From NCBI GenBank assembly GCA_003427395.1, contig BFEA01000778.1:540884-570127 (forward strand): a stretch of DNA of 29,244 nucleotides. Reading direction: 5' to 3'. A program made the translations under genes and the position numbers. The stretch's first letter is position 1. Each line of letters begins with the position of its first letter. Below, one piece after another: positions 1-9,816 of this stretch. The DNA is from Chara braunii (Eukaryota > Streptophyta > Charophyceae > Charales > Characeae). The notes below the pieces were generated by a model. It saw nothing but the letters and a program-made list of their open reading frames with translations. It had not been told where the DNA came from and searched no databases.

Positions 1-55
<55 letters not shown>
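1..55. repeat. (AT)n microsatellite at the contig edge
   Basis: Uninterrupted AT dinucleotides run from the first base of the window to 55. The second copy at 11244-11302 is 59 bp and has a unique left flank. The window therefore probably starts where an assembler stopped in a simple repeat. Confidence 0.95.
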
Positions 56-56
<1 letters not shown>

Positions 57-57
57 C

Positions 58-393
58 TAGGTTACCAATGGTCCGGAGACTGGACGTCTCCCCCCCCGGT
101 CGTCCGGATTTCCGGACGACGCCTTTTTGGCACCAAAAAAAAAAAATAAAAAAAATTATGACAGTGTTGCGCATGGCTTAGAGACCCCCCCCCAAAAAAT
201 TCAGATTTTTTTGAGCATTTGTTGATAGGGTGGTATTTGGGGGGGGAGGGGGGGTAAAAGGGGTTTTGATGGGGATAGGAGGGGTATAGATGGGGGATGA
301 ATCTTTAAAGATTTTTGTTATTTATTCTACTGGCCCAAATTATCCAAAAATTTGGTGGCATACACCTAATGCAAGGTGGAAGCCACATGATTG

Positions 394-424
<31 letters not shown>

Positions 425-525
425 ACTAGGTCGGACATACTCTGTCCGGTCCGACGTCCGACCAGACGTCCTGTTGGACTTTCCGGACGGTCAGGGGGGT
501 TCCGAACGTCCGGCCCAGTAACCTA
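58..525. mobile_element. MITE-like hairpin-rich element (candidate)
   Basis: The left end TAGGTTAC (58-65) is mirrored by GTAACCTA (518-525), and a looser match of CCGGA-rich sequence continues inward. The outer TA could be a target duplication of the Tc1/mariner type. Near the ends are perfect hairpins: a 10-bp stem with 2-nt loop at 99-120, and an 8-bp inverted repeat at 429-436/456-463. The interior has G-runs, A-runs and a 29-base poly-T (394-422), with no credible ORF. One weakness is that the motif AACCTAAGTAC at the right end recurs near 679, so that end could instead belong to the neighbouring repeats. Confidence 0.4.
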
Positions 526-1212
526 AGTACAAATTTCTAAAGAAAGATTAAACGCATGGCCTGATTAATGGTTGTATGACATGGTCGTTGTGCAATTGCA
601 GTCTTGCTTGGCACAATCATGGGTGCACGTACTCAGGGTTGTCTGGAAGCATGTCCTTAGTGATCAATGTGAGGTGAACCTAAGTACATCATGGCTACAC
701 CAAAGAATCAGACCTGTTGTTCCCCAACCTGATCATCTGTTTTCCTTCTATTCTGGAGATTTATCTCAACCGTCATAATGTAATATGCTTACCGACCCCC
801 GAATCAGGTGCAAAGTCTTGAGCAAGACGAAATGCATGTCCTGATCCATGGTTGAGAACTTATTACATTATGGCCGATCGCTGTAAATGATCCTTGTGCA
901 ACTACAAATTGTTTTGGATTTGAGTTCGCTGCATGTGTCACAATGCAAAAGTCCCCTCCTATTCCCTTGCCTTATTAATATAATGCGCTTATGATCCCCA
1001 CGATACTAAACGTGTGCAGGTCCTCAAGGTTGATTTAAAATATGTCACCAGTCATGGATGTCAAGAGAATCTTAGTACATTATGCTACATCACCGTACCT
1101 TAGCAGTTTGATCAGCGCATAGGTAGTACGCACATTTAATAAATTCCCTGGAATGTATATATATAATGGGAAGGGGGCAGGACAGTAAAGGAAGGGGCAG
1201 AGACACAAGAAC
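526..1212. repeat. Non-coding block with diverged internal repeats
   Basis: No convincing ORF. Short motifs recur with mismatches: a 20-mer at 555-574 and again at 835-854 (3 differences), GTGCAA-type segments near 590 and 896, and an AGTACAT-ATG-CTAC motif at 678-699 and 1068-1088. ATTACAT/TAATATAATGC-like steps recur at roughly 100-300 bp. It lies upstream of the DIRS-like gag and may be that element's 5' non-coding region, which is an inference from position. Confidence 0.45.
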
Positions 1213-1652
1213 ATGAACCAAAGAGAACTCATCATCTGTATCAACGACAAAAGAGGTAAACATAACCATTTCTTTGTTTTGCAAGAGCATCATCATGAAA
1301 AAAAATTCCAGCATCATCCTTCAACACCTCGTTTTCCTCCTCTTTCGGCTATTCGGCACCATATTCCTTCCTCTTTTTCACAACCTGATCCTTCGATTAG
1401 CATTCCCCATCAAGTTTATCTTCTCTATTTTTTTCATCCTTCTCCTCCTTATATTTGTACCCCCTTTACTTATCTGTGCTTTCCTCTTTGGCAAAATCTT
1501 ACATAGATCCAACCTGCTACCACACTTTGGTAAAAAAAAAGAGAGGGGGGGGGAGCAATGGAGAATCATTTCCGCACAAGCCTTGCACCAATTTAGTATT
1601 ATCTCTTAAAAAAAAAAGAAAAAAAAAAGAAGGTTTTAAACAGACACACTTT
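1213..1652 (+). other. Low-complexity region before the gag-like ORF
   Basis: Open in several frames but poor in composition: T/C-rich hydrophobic stretches, then poly-A/G tracts near 1530-1550 and 1608-1630. A short reading frame begins at ATG 1213. A GTAAAC donor-like site follows at 1256, and a pyrimidine-rich TTTTGCAG acceptor-like site ends near 1668. The 1213 frame does not join in phase with the downstream ORF, so no intron is called. Confidence 0.35.
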
Positions 1653-2865
1653 GTTGGTGTTTTGCAGATAGATCCATGGATAAACGTCTTTCTTGCAACC
1701 TCTGACCCTCAATCCGTTATTGGGGTCGATGTCCATGCAGTACTACCTATCCTCCCACCTGTTTTCATTTCTGCGAAAATAATTGATTGTCTCAACCCCC
1801 TCGCCCAAAACCTTAATGAATTACACTTTACATTCAAACCAAGCAATTTCAACGATCTCTACAAAGTCAATGTTCATGCATTAAAATTAATGAACCCTCT
1901 CCCACCACCTCCTCCTCAACCCCCTCCCCCAAACACCCCACCCTCACCCCCAAACAATTCCTTCCCCAACACTTTGCCATTTATCAACACCCCCTCCTCC
2001 TCATCCCACCACCATCCTCAAGTTACCATTGAAGCTTTTGAACAATTGAAACAACAAATGGCACTCAAGGATGAAGAAAATCGTCTCTCTATTGAACACC
2101 TCAAGAAGAAGCTTATGGAGGAGGAAAAGGAAAACAGGGCTCTCAACGAGTTGTACCAACGACTCCAATCAGAAATGGACGCCATCCATCAGAAACTCAA
2201 CGGCAAGGCACCACTTGCGTACGACGAATTGACCGAATGGAAGAAAATCTTCACCTCCCCATGCGCAAGTGGAGGCATATATCCGCTTCCTCGCTGTCAA
2301 CATGAATTATTCCTTCTACCCCATCGACAAGTCTATGGCTTTAGACTTCGGAGCAAGGGTCGCGTCACTGGTAAAAGACTGCTTAGAAGTTGGAGCCCCT
2401 TATATCAAAGGATACCAAGCAGCACCTTGGCAACGCCATCAGAAACGACATGGAGAAAGCAGTCCCGATCATCAAGGTCGAATACAACTATTGCATGAGT
2501 CTCGTCAGGCGAGACGCGCACAGGTAAGACAGGGTTGTCACCCGAAATTTATTTATCGCCCCTGGACTGTCAACAAGTCCACGCCGTTCGCGTCATGGGG
2601 CTTATCATTTATCTGTTATTATTGCCTTTTCCGATGGCTCAATATCCCCGAGTTCGAGTACTCTTCATACCGAAAGAAGGATGAGCAACACAAGAACGAT
2701 GAATCCAAGAGATTTTCTTCATCTTCCAAGAGGCACTATGATGAAGACAAGGACCGCGGCTACGACTTCTACAGAGTCTCCAAGAAGGCCTGCCAGGACT
2801 CACACCACAAGAACCACGACAACAACAGAAGCTCCAACACTGACCTCCCGAGGACATCTGAATAA
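1455..2865 (+). pseudogene. Broken Gag-like ORF of DIRS-like element, copy 1
   Basis: The first frame (1455-2498) becomes protein-like after about 1665. It has a proline-rich linker (about 1900-1990), then a charged heptad-like coiled coil (about 2030-2200, rich in K, E, L). Sense then moves to a second frame from about 2269, with a helical segment around LDFGARVASLVKDCLE. It moves to a third frame near 2428, ending in a CAG/GTAAGA donor-like site at about 2520. The second frame resumes with a Lys/Asp/His/Ser-rich tail to 2865, which may bind nucleic acid. The product is probably the element's structural protein. Its place before RT supports this, but no Gag motif is diagnostic. The frame changes could be frameshifts or one retained intron. 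Confidence 0.55.
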
Positions 2866-3009
2866 CCATCCACCTTTCCCAATCCCTTCAGTTCCCACCA
2901 TCCTCTCCAACTTCTCATCACCCCCTTCCATTTCTGACCTTAGACTAACAACTTTCACACTTCAAGAACCTACTTCCTGGCTCCGTGACCCCGCTGACTT
3001 TATCGCTGC

Positions 3010-4843
3010 ATCCTCTACCCAACACTTCTCTAACTGGTCCCTTCTTCTCTCGTCTTCCTCGAGATGATATACGCACTCTGTACTCCAATGGATTCAGCAT
3101 GGAGTGAGACTTAGATTCGATGAATATCATATGTACCTACTTCTAAGATTATTGAAGTTAGAAAAATGGTTAAAAAGGCTCTACCTGCTTCTAGTTTCAA
3201 GAAAACTATTAAATGTACACTACCCCCTCCTCTTGTCATTCCAAATCATAACAACCCCCCTAATCACATCCAGTTCATCTCTGAAACTGTCTCTCAACTT
3301 TTGTCAAGTAAAGTCATAGAACCTTCTCCCCACCCAATTGTTGTAAACCCGGTCTTCGCCACTCAAAGCTCTTCTAAAACTTGCTTCATATTGGACGTCC
3401 GCTTCGTCAATCTTTTTCTTACCTTTTCCCCCTTCCACTATGAATCAATTGACGATGTCACAACCAATCTCTCTTGCTCTCCTTCCCAAGACTTTCTTAC
3501 GTGTTTTGATATTAAAAATAGCTACTATCATATTCCCATCCACCCTCACTCCCGTCCCTATCTCGCCTTCAACTGGAACAATCAAACTTATCGGTTCACA
3601 ACACTCTGCTTTGGCATTTCATCTTCTTGCTGGATTTTCACAACTGTTATGCAAAAAATAATGGGAGAAGTTAGACTCCGTCATGTCTTCGCCACCTCGT
3701 ACATAAACGACTCTGCATTAGCCAACCCCAACTTCCCCCGCCTCCTATGGCAGACCTTCAACTACCTCGCACTGCTCCACAATCTAGGATTCTTCCTCAA
3801 CGACCTCAGTCTCAATAAACGTTCTCTAATACCTTCGCAAAGTATTCGCTTCCTCGGTTTCATTCTCGACTCGCATAACAAATGAATCAAGATACCTCAA
3901 GATAAGATCCTAAGAATCCAACAGCTTATTCAATCACCCCAACCCTCCTGCAGCAGGACAATCGCGAAACTCGCTGGTAAACTTGTCGCCCTGTCCAAAG
4001 CTTTCATGCCCACCCATCTCTACCTCTCTTCACTCTATCAAACCATCAATCCCGCCAACTGGGACTCACCAATCCAAATCTATGACAACCTCATATCAGA
4101 CCTCTGTTGGTGGCTCCTTCACCTACCTCTCTTACTAGGAAGACTCTGGACAGTTCGCACAACCACCCTGTCCATTTTCACTGACGCATCAGCCAACCAA
4201 TTTGCCGCAGTCATTCACTATCTCCCTAATCAACCAATCATATTCAATCAATGTCTTCATGATCATCTACTTCACTCATCATCAAATCACAGAGAACTTT
4301 TCGCAATACGCGAAACTTTCATTTACTTCCTTCTTCCTCCATTAGACTCCACTTTGATAGCCGGACAACAATCGCACTCCTTCTAAAAATGAATTCTACA
4401 AACCACTCCTTCAACCCATTGCTCCGCGACATCGCCTCTATACTCGTCACTTTCGATGTACTTCTCAACCCCTTATGGATACCACAATCACTTAACGCAA
4501 TCGCTGATTCCATTTCAAAAATAGAAGATAACACAGATTGGGCGTTAGCTAGCCATCTCCGTATCACAATTTTTTTCACTTTAGGAATACCGGACATAGA
4601 CCTCTTCGCCTCCGACTACCATCATGTTTGCCCAATTTTTGTCTCTAGAAACTGGTCCAACAAAGCCTCACAAATAGATGCACTGTCCCTTAACTGGAAC
4701 GATCTCCCGTCCCAATCATACAGATGGGTTTCCCCCCCCACCTCACTGCACTCCTCCATCAATTCCTAGCCAGAATTGTAACAAGCCCAACACACTATCT
4801 ACTCATCCTACCCTCTTCTCAACGCACTTCGTGGTACCCATAA
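3010..4843 (+). pseudogene. DIRS-type reverse transcriptase-RNase H, broken, copy 1
   Basis: The RT spans about 3166-3885. Recognisable blocks are FILDVRFVN, FDIKNSYYHIPIHPHSR, TLCFGISSS, and a catalytic box reading YIND (3700-3711) where YxDD is expected, so one catalytic Asp is Asn. FLGFILDS follows. An in-frame TGA at 3883 interrupts the same frame, which continues into RNase H with FTDAS (about 4180) and HRELFAIRE. A frame change near 4386 leads to IPQSLNAIADSISK and the DIRS-specific DLFAS...DALSLNW block. A third frame ends at 4843 after LLILPSS...SWYP. It would have copied element RNA into cDNA, but this copy cannot be active as read. Confidence 0.85.
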
Positions 4844-5403
4844 GTACTCTCACTAAAAATTATCCACCGTTTCACCATCCCCGAGTCCGAATTCTCCTGC
4901 CTCCCCAACCATAGGGTCAAGCCCTCCGCCCCCAACCCCGCAATCCTCGGACTCACGGCTATTTTTTTCGTGACCTAACCCCTCACATGCACTAACATCA
5001 CCCCGCCTTTTCCACCCACGCTTCATCCCATATCCGTATCTCATGAATATCCCAACATTGCTCGAAGTACCCTGCCGCATCATCTCCCCCAAACTCCAAC
5101 CCTCCTCTATTCCGCTTGGACCCCACCTATTCTAAAACTATGCCCACTTTCCCCTTCGTACAAACCTATCTCCCCAAACCACCTTTCTATTCGTTTGTTG
5201 TACCCACCACCACTCATCGATCCCACCCCGCGCATCGGCTGGAATAGATACCAACCCCTCAAATCTTGCCCTATCCTCTCATAACTCGCTAGCATATCAG
5301 GAAGCCATCCAAGAAACGTCTCTCTCCATCACTCCACGCATCCCGCAACCTAATCATAAATCGCCCCCCCTGTTTGTCAGTCTTTGTGTAACCTGGTCGC
5401 ACG
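4844..5403. other. C-rich degenerate tail of the DIRS-like element, copy 1
   Basis: Pyrimidine-rich like the coding part before it, but stops occur every few dozen codons in all frames. A tyrosine recombinase would be expected here in a DIRS element. I could not find its Arg/His-x-x-Arg/Tyr signature. Either it decayed or it was removed when the Ty3 element inserted. Confidence 0.5.
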
Positions 5404-5407
5404 ACAC
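5404..5407. repeat. Candidate 4-bp target duplication ACAC (copy of the left one)
   Basis: ACAC precedes the LTR terminus TGTGACG here and at 16651-16654, and ACAC follows the terminus CGTCACA at 29062-29065. Four bases is short and could match by chance, but both sit exactly at inverted LTR ends. Confidence 0.45.
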
Positions 5408-7773
5408 TGTGACGCCCAACCTCACGCCCAACGCGACTTCCTGATCGGAGTGGGATGTGGGCCTGGAAGTGCGAAAAGGGGTGTGCCAAGGATTTTTTGG
5501 AAAGTGGAGTCCCAGGTCAGAACTGAGATCTCCTGTGACAGGGTCTTTCGGGGGCACGAGTGCAATTTGGCGAAGAAGGCGTTTTCGGGTTACAAGGCGG
5601 ATGGCATGCGTGGTTTGCTCAAGACCGAGCGAGCCATTGGTTTCAGGGACGACGGTTCATGGGCTGGCCCCTTCGGGGTAGGTGAGGTTCCAAGGAGTCC
5701 GTTTGTCGGGAGTTGCCACATGGTGCTGATCGTCTCGCGTGCGGGTTAGGCCTTCGGAACTCCGGGGTTCTCTGATCGCCACGTCGTCGACAGTTTTCGC
5801 GGGGTGTGCTGGGCCAGTAGGGAGCTATGGCTGGCCACGGAACGACACTGAGTTGATGGTACGGAAGAAGAAGGCGGAAGGGAGGGAAACTGGTGGTGAT
5901 GACGACAAATCCCGGGTGGACGAAGTAGTAGGTATGGTCGGGAAAAGGGAAATCAGAGCACCGAGGGCCGCTAGAGGTGGCGCAGTGGAATTCCCGAGGA
6001 CATAGTCGATTCTCAGTGTGGCAGGGATATCGCTGCCTTAAGATTTCGTTTATCCAAGGGGTAAAATAATCCGGGTCGTAGGATGAGTCCGAATTCTAGG
6101 ATCGCGTCACGGTCATTATGTCAATGCGGTATCCTGAGTTGCCTAAGGACGAGTCTGCGGCGATCGCGATCGTCGCGTGAGAGCACGTGCAGGCCGCGCG
6201 ACTGTCGTCGGACTTACGCGTGCTCGTGCGGGACGATTGCATCGTTGTGGATTTCGAGATGGCCACTCCCAATCGGACAGATTGATGGTCCCGATGAGTC
6301 GACGCCCGGGGATACATGTAAGTGCGCAACTCAGATCGCGTTTTACACGTGTCCTCGCGCGGCGTTCACCGAGCTTGGCATCCGACCGCCTAATCATTTC
6401 GTGATGTTCTGAGTTATGCAAGATGCAATGATCACAAAACAGCTTGATCCAAAGACAAGCAAACACACAGACATAATCATCAATTGCGCAAAATTCCTAT
6501 TCTACTTATGTGTGCATCGAGTGCGACGAACAATGCAAGGACAAAAGATTGTCCGCAAAACGTAAACAAGCAAGCATAGCCTCCATATATCCGCATCCTC
6601 AATAATCATACACACGATACCCCAAAGGCAAGGACAAAGATCAAGAAAATGATCGAAACATGGCATCAATACATTCATAGTGCATCGGAGAGGGGCATCG
6701 CAAAGACGAGTGTGAGCAAAAATCCAAGTCCAGGTTTCGAAAAACAGAAGGGAAAATAAAAAACGGGCGAATCGCCGGGAGCCGCAATTCAAAATTTATG
6801 TACACAGGCAGGGAGGGGGAAAAAACAAAGAATCAGCAAATCTGCATCCATCCACTTCAACTCTCTCTCCCTCTCTCTCTCTCTCTTCTCCGATGCGGAC
6901 AGTCCGTCGTCGCGCATCAACCCACGAAGCCGTCACCCCTCGTAGTCCTCCTGCACCTGTCAGGTTCGCCCTCGCCCACAGTCCGGCGTGGCCCACGTCA
7001 ACCCCGCGCGTTCGGCACCAGCTCGTCGGGTCGCCCAACTCCTGCTCTACTCACCTCTTACTTCGCTCGTGTGCCGACCCTTCCTGATCGCGCAACCCCG
7101 AGCTTCCAACAGTTGGTTAAGAGAGTTAACTAATCGCGCAGTTGGAATTTATAGCGTGCATGCATAAGAACACGGAATTACAAGGACTTAGAAGAAGGGA
7201 AGGGGGAGGGATTTGCCTACGTCAGCATGGTCTGATTGCGGCTTGGGGGACGTAGCCGCTCTCCACGCATCGATCCGATCATGCAGACTGCGACTACCAA
7301 AAAGCGAAGCAAAAGAAAGAGAAGAGGGACGGGAAAGACGAAGTGCAAGAAGGAAGATACAATCACAATGGTGCCCGCCCAAAATTACAGTTACGCACAC
7401 GATTAAAGGCGCCTACTAATCAGAGTTCTGTTGCAGCCGCATGAAGAAGCGCTTAGACAAAAGGCGCCGCGCGGCAAGAAAAATCCTAATTTCTAAATTC
7501 CTAAATTCCTATCTAATGCGAAGAAGCAAAAGCACAAATTCCAGAGGGGAAGTCCGAAATTCCGAGAGCCATCGGGGCTCGACAAAATTCAAAAAAAAAA
7601 CTCAAAAGAAAAATTCAAAAAGAACGACGCAATTTCCCGCGCGATGTCCGCGCCCAAAAGATCGAAACCGAAACGAAAGAAACGATGTCAACCTTTATTA
7701 ATCGCGCGCGCAGTGGCGCGCCAGACATCCATCCGACCAATCACTTAACCGGTCGTCCCAGGGCACACCCAGC
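5408..7773 (-). repeat. Ty3-type LTR, copy 1, truncated by adapter junction
   Basis: Starts with TGTGACGCCC and matches the complete LTR at 16655-19189 exactly up to 7719. From 7720 to 7773 it differs at 8 of 54 positions, so a different genomic LTR copy was joined on. It ends abruptly at the synthetic adapter. The last 170 bases of the LTR, including the CGTCACA end, are missing. Strand is inferred from the element at 16655-29061. No host ORF is supported inside it. Confidence 0.85.
6861..6891. repeat. (CT)n tract inside LTR, copy 1
   Basis: Nearly pure CTCT/CCCT run on the + strand, which is GA-rich on the element's sense strand. It lies in the 1.1-kb part of the LTR that the right LTR lacks. 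Confidence 0.9.
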
Positions 7774-7811
7774 CTGTCTCTTATACACATCTAGATGTGT
7801 ATAAGAGACAG
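7774..7811. other. Synthetic Nextera mate-pair junction adapter
   Basis: 7774-7792 reads CTGTCTCTTATACACATCT, the Tn5 transposase mosaic end. 7793-7811 is its exact reverse complement, giving a perfect 38-bp palindrome. This is the known circularisation junction of Nextera mate-pair libraries. It marks where two ends of a multi-kilobase fragment were ligated, so sequence left and right of it is not adjacent in the genome. A natural Tn5 insertion would not place two mosaic ends back to back. Confidence 0.98.
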
Positions 7812-8493
7812 CGACAACCCCTCCGGTTGACCCACTACACCAACGGCGACAACCCCCTATGCAACTATCACCAGCCCACATTTTTCCACCAACCGGGACC
7901 ACAGTTGAAACCACTACGGTGACTTTTCATTTTCAGATTGAGACCGCATGAGTTCAGCATCTGCGGACGAGAACATCACAACAACCAACAACAACATCCA
8001 TCGATGATCTATATGAAACAACGCAACATCTACGACAAGGAATAAGCGATGTGACTTACCCAAGTTGGAGCACAACCTCACTAGTCCGACCGCTACCGCT
8101 GCCCTGACCCGTGACAGTACAAGTCACGGGTGCCAGCCTTGCAATGATAGTTTGCGAGGATTCTCGAGCTGCGCCCTCCAGACCCCGACCGCTCGCCGCA
8201 TTCATCGCAAACGCGAAATTGCAGTCACGCGGCACACGACACAAGGGTCAGGTCTCACAGAGGTCGAGTCTTTCTCCTCACCTTGCTTTCGGCAAAGGGA
8301 CTCCCCGCTGCAGTCCTACGGGTTTTTCCGGTCCAGTTGTCCACTGCCACCACTGCTCGCGTCTTCCTACAGCAGGTCTCAGGTCTTCATTGTCTGCAGT
8401 CGTCAAGCAGGTCGGTCAACCAGTCACCCGCCACCCACACCAGCCTGTAGTGCTTGGTAAGTCCATCTCTGTCATCTTCACCCGTTTTCTAGT
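7812..8493. other. Unassigned region right of the adapter
   Basis: Starts with a repeated GCGACAACCCC motif (7811-7821, 7844-7855). Two overlapping + frames (8065-8460 and 8111-8503) are open but Ser/Pro/Arg-rich without recognisable motifs. A GTAAGT donor-like site at about 8457 and a TTTTCTAG acceptor-like site at about 8494 lie only some 38 bp apart, which is too short for a confident intron. No function assigned. Confidence 0.5.
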
Positions 8494-9816
8494 GTGTCCA
8501 TAAGTCACTCTCCACCCCTCCACACCATGAACCTGTCTGCTTGCAATGTCAGAGACAGACCACTAGCGCTACCAAAAATCTTTGTCGCCTCTGCCTCCAC
8601 CTCCCTCTCATTTCATTCTCCCCCCGCTCCCTCCTCGCCGCTCTTTGACCCTTTCCTCCTCTCCTTCCTTCCATCCAACCTCACGGTCCAGTCTTTCGAT
8701 TCTCCTACTTCAGAGCAATTGGACACCATCTTCTCTTCTCTCATCACCCCTCTTTCCTCAACCATATCCCCTCCAGTGCACCCGTTCTCGCTCATGTACC
8801 TAGCGATCTCATTGATTACGTGGAAAGCGCCTCTTTCTGCACTTTTCAAAATGGATCCCACTCCTTCTTCCTATTACGCGACCAAGTCATGGAGTTGCTC
8901 CCTCACTTGTTCTACTCCAACCTCCTTCTCTCTCTAATCTTCGTCGGATCAAAATCTCTCGCATATCTCACACGAGAAGAACAATCAAGGTCAAACGCAG
9001 CTTTGGCAGCCTTCAAGGAACAGCATTCGCATGACCTACGTATTTCGTTTTACTGCTTCGCGCTCTGCATGACATCCGCGAAAGACAGAGCTTCGCGTTT
9101 TTGGGTGAATAGTGGCCTACTCAGTCTAGCCGAAAATCTTCCTTCTTTGGGTCACATACTAGGCTTCATCGCTCCACTGACGTTTTTCTTCAAAGGCTTC
9201 TTCAAACAGGTTGTCAAGAACGAACATCCTCACCTGCTGCTATCACAGCTCGTCGAATCGGGACCAGGCCCGTGGTTCAAATCTCTCATAGACCAAGCCG
9301 GAGGCCTTCTTCAAGTTCCGCAGTACCAAGAGGCTCCGCATCCGCCACGCGAAGCCTGGCATCAGACACAACCTGCGCTCCCATGACTTGTTCTGCAACT
9401 CCATCACGCCACGCACGTCTTCTCCTTCCTTGAAGAAGCTGCCCAAGATGCCGCCGAAGAGGAAGCTTAATACCTCTTCTGCCAAGAAGAAGACCTATAG
9501 AAGATCCTCCGACCACGCGCAGAACTCGGAATCCACTTCCTCTTCAGACCATGCAATCCCTGTGCATCAACTCCTTGTTGTGCCCCGCCCTCGCCACAGG
9601 CCCACCAGCAGTAACACACCACTCACCGCTATCACTACCCACACTAACGCACCACCCCCCTCAACCACTCCTTCCACCCCAAAGACCCCCCGCTCCAGGA
9701 AGAAGCCATCACGGTTCAGAACTCTAGACATTTTTCTCATCTTCTGTTTAGTTCTTCTTTCAAGTTTTTCCATGTCTCTTTTCTCTACCTTCTCATCTTC
9801 TATTCTACCACCTTAA
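8494..9816 (+). pseudogene. Unrecognised broken ORF
   Basis: Sense moves between frames: one frame about 8494-8790 (Ser/Pro/Leu-rich), a second about 8760-9300, then the first again about 9300-9816. The middle part looks helical and amphipathic. The last part begins Arg/Lys-rich, with a nuclear-localisation-like basic cluster (KKLPKMPPKRK), and ends in a hydrophobic stretch near 9733-9810. In the third frame at about 8533-8590 there is a CX2C-X11-CX2C pattern that could be a zinc ribbon. Two frameshifts in one ancestral gene would explain this. It could be a retroelement ORF1 or a host gene fragment. I do not recognise the family, and the 8494 end is arbitrary. Confidence 0.35.

Larger units (their letters stand above)
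526..5407 (+). mobile_element. Degraded DIRS-like retrotransposon, copy 1
   Basis: The order is a repeat-rich leader, a Gag-like ORF with coiled coil, RT-RNase H of DIRS type, then a degenerate tail. The block DLFAS...VSRNW...DALSLNW after RNase H is characteristic of DIRS/PAT/Ngaro elements and not of LTR elements. I see no tyrosine recombinase and no split inverted or direct terminal repeats, so both ends are uncertain. The right side is cut by the Ty3 LTR that starts at 5408. Confidence 0.7.
1..7719. repeat. Copy 1 of an exact 7.7-kb duplication
   Basis: This segment recurs at 11248-18966 with a constant offset of 11247. Every landmark compared keeps the same spacing: the 29-base poly-T at 394-422, all ORF ends, the CT microsatellite and the LTR start. 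I found no mismatch or indel where I compared the copies. Identity stops at 7720, where the copies begin to differ. The segment spans a DIRS-like element and part of a Ty3 LTR, so it is not one mobile unit. An assembly duplication is more likely than a biological one because a sequencing adapter lies 54 bp past the break. Confidence 0.95.

Noticed and set aside
6083-6110. GGATGAGTCC...GGAT resembling part of a hammerhead ribozyme core (also at 17330)
   Set aside because: It lacks CTGATGA and the GAAA strand, and no cleavage-site stem is visible.
5384-6412. Several + strand ORFs in the LTR (121, 88 and 109 codons)
   Set aside because: They lie in the LTR and have no recognisable motif. The first two are only partly kept in the right LTR, and most of the third falls in the segment that LTR lacks.
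7774-7811. Natural Tn5/IS50 insertion
   Set aside because: Only two abutting 19-bp mosaic ends are present with no transposon body and no 9-bp duplication. The library adapter explains it fully.
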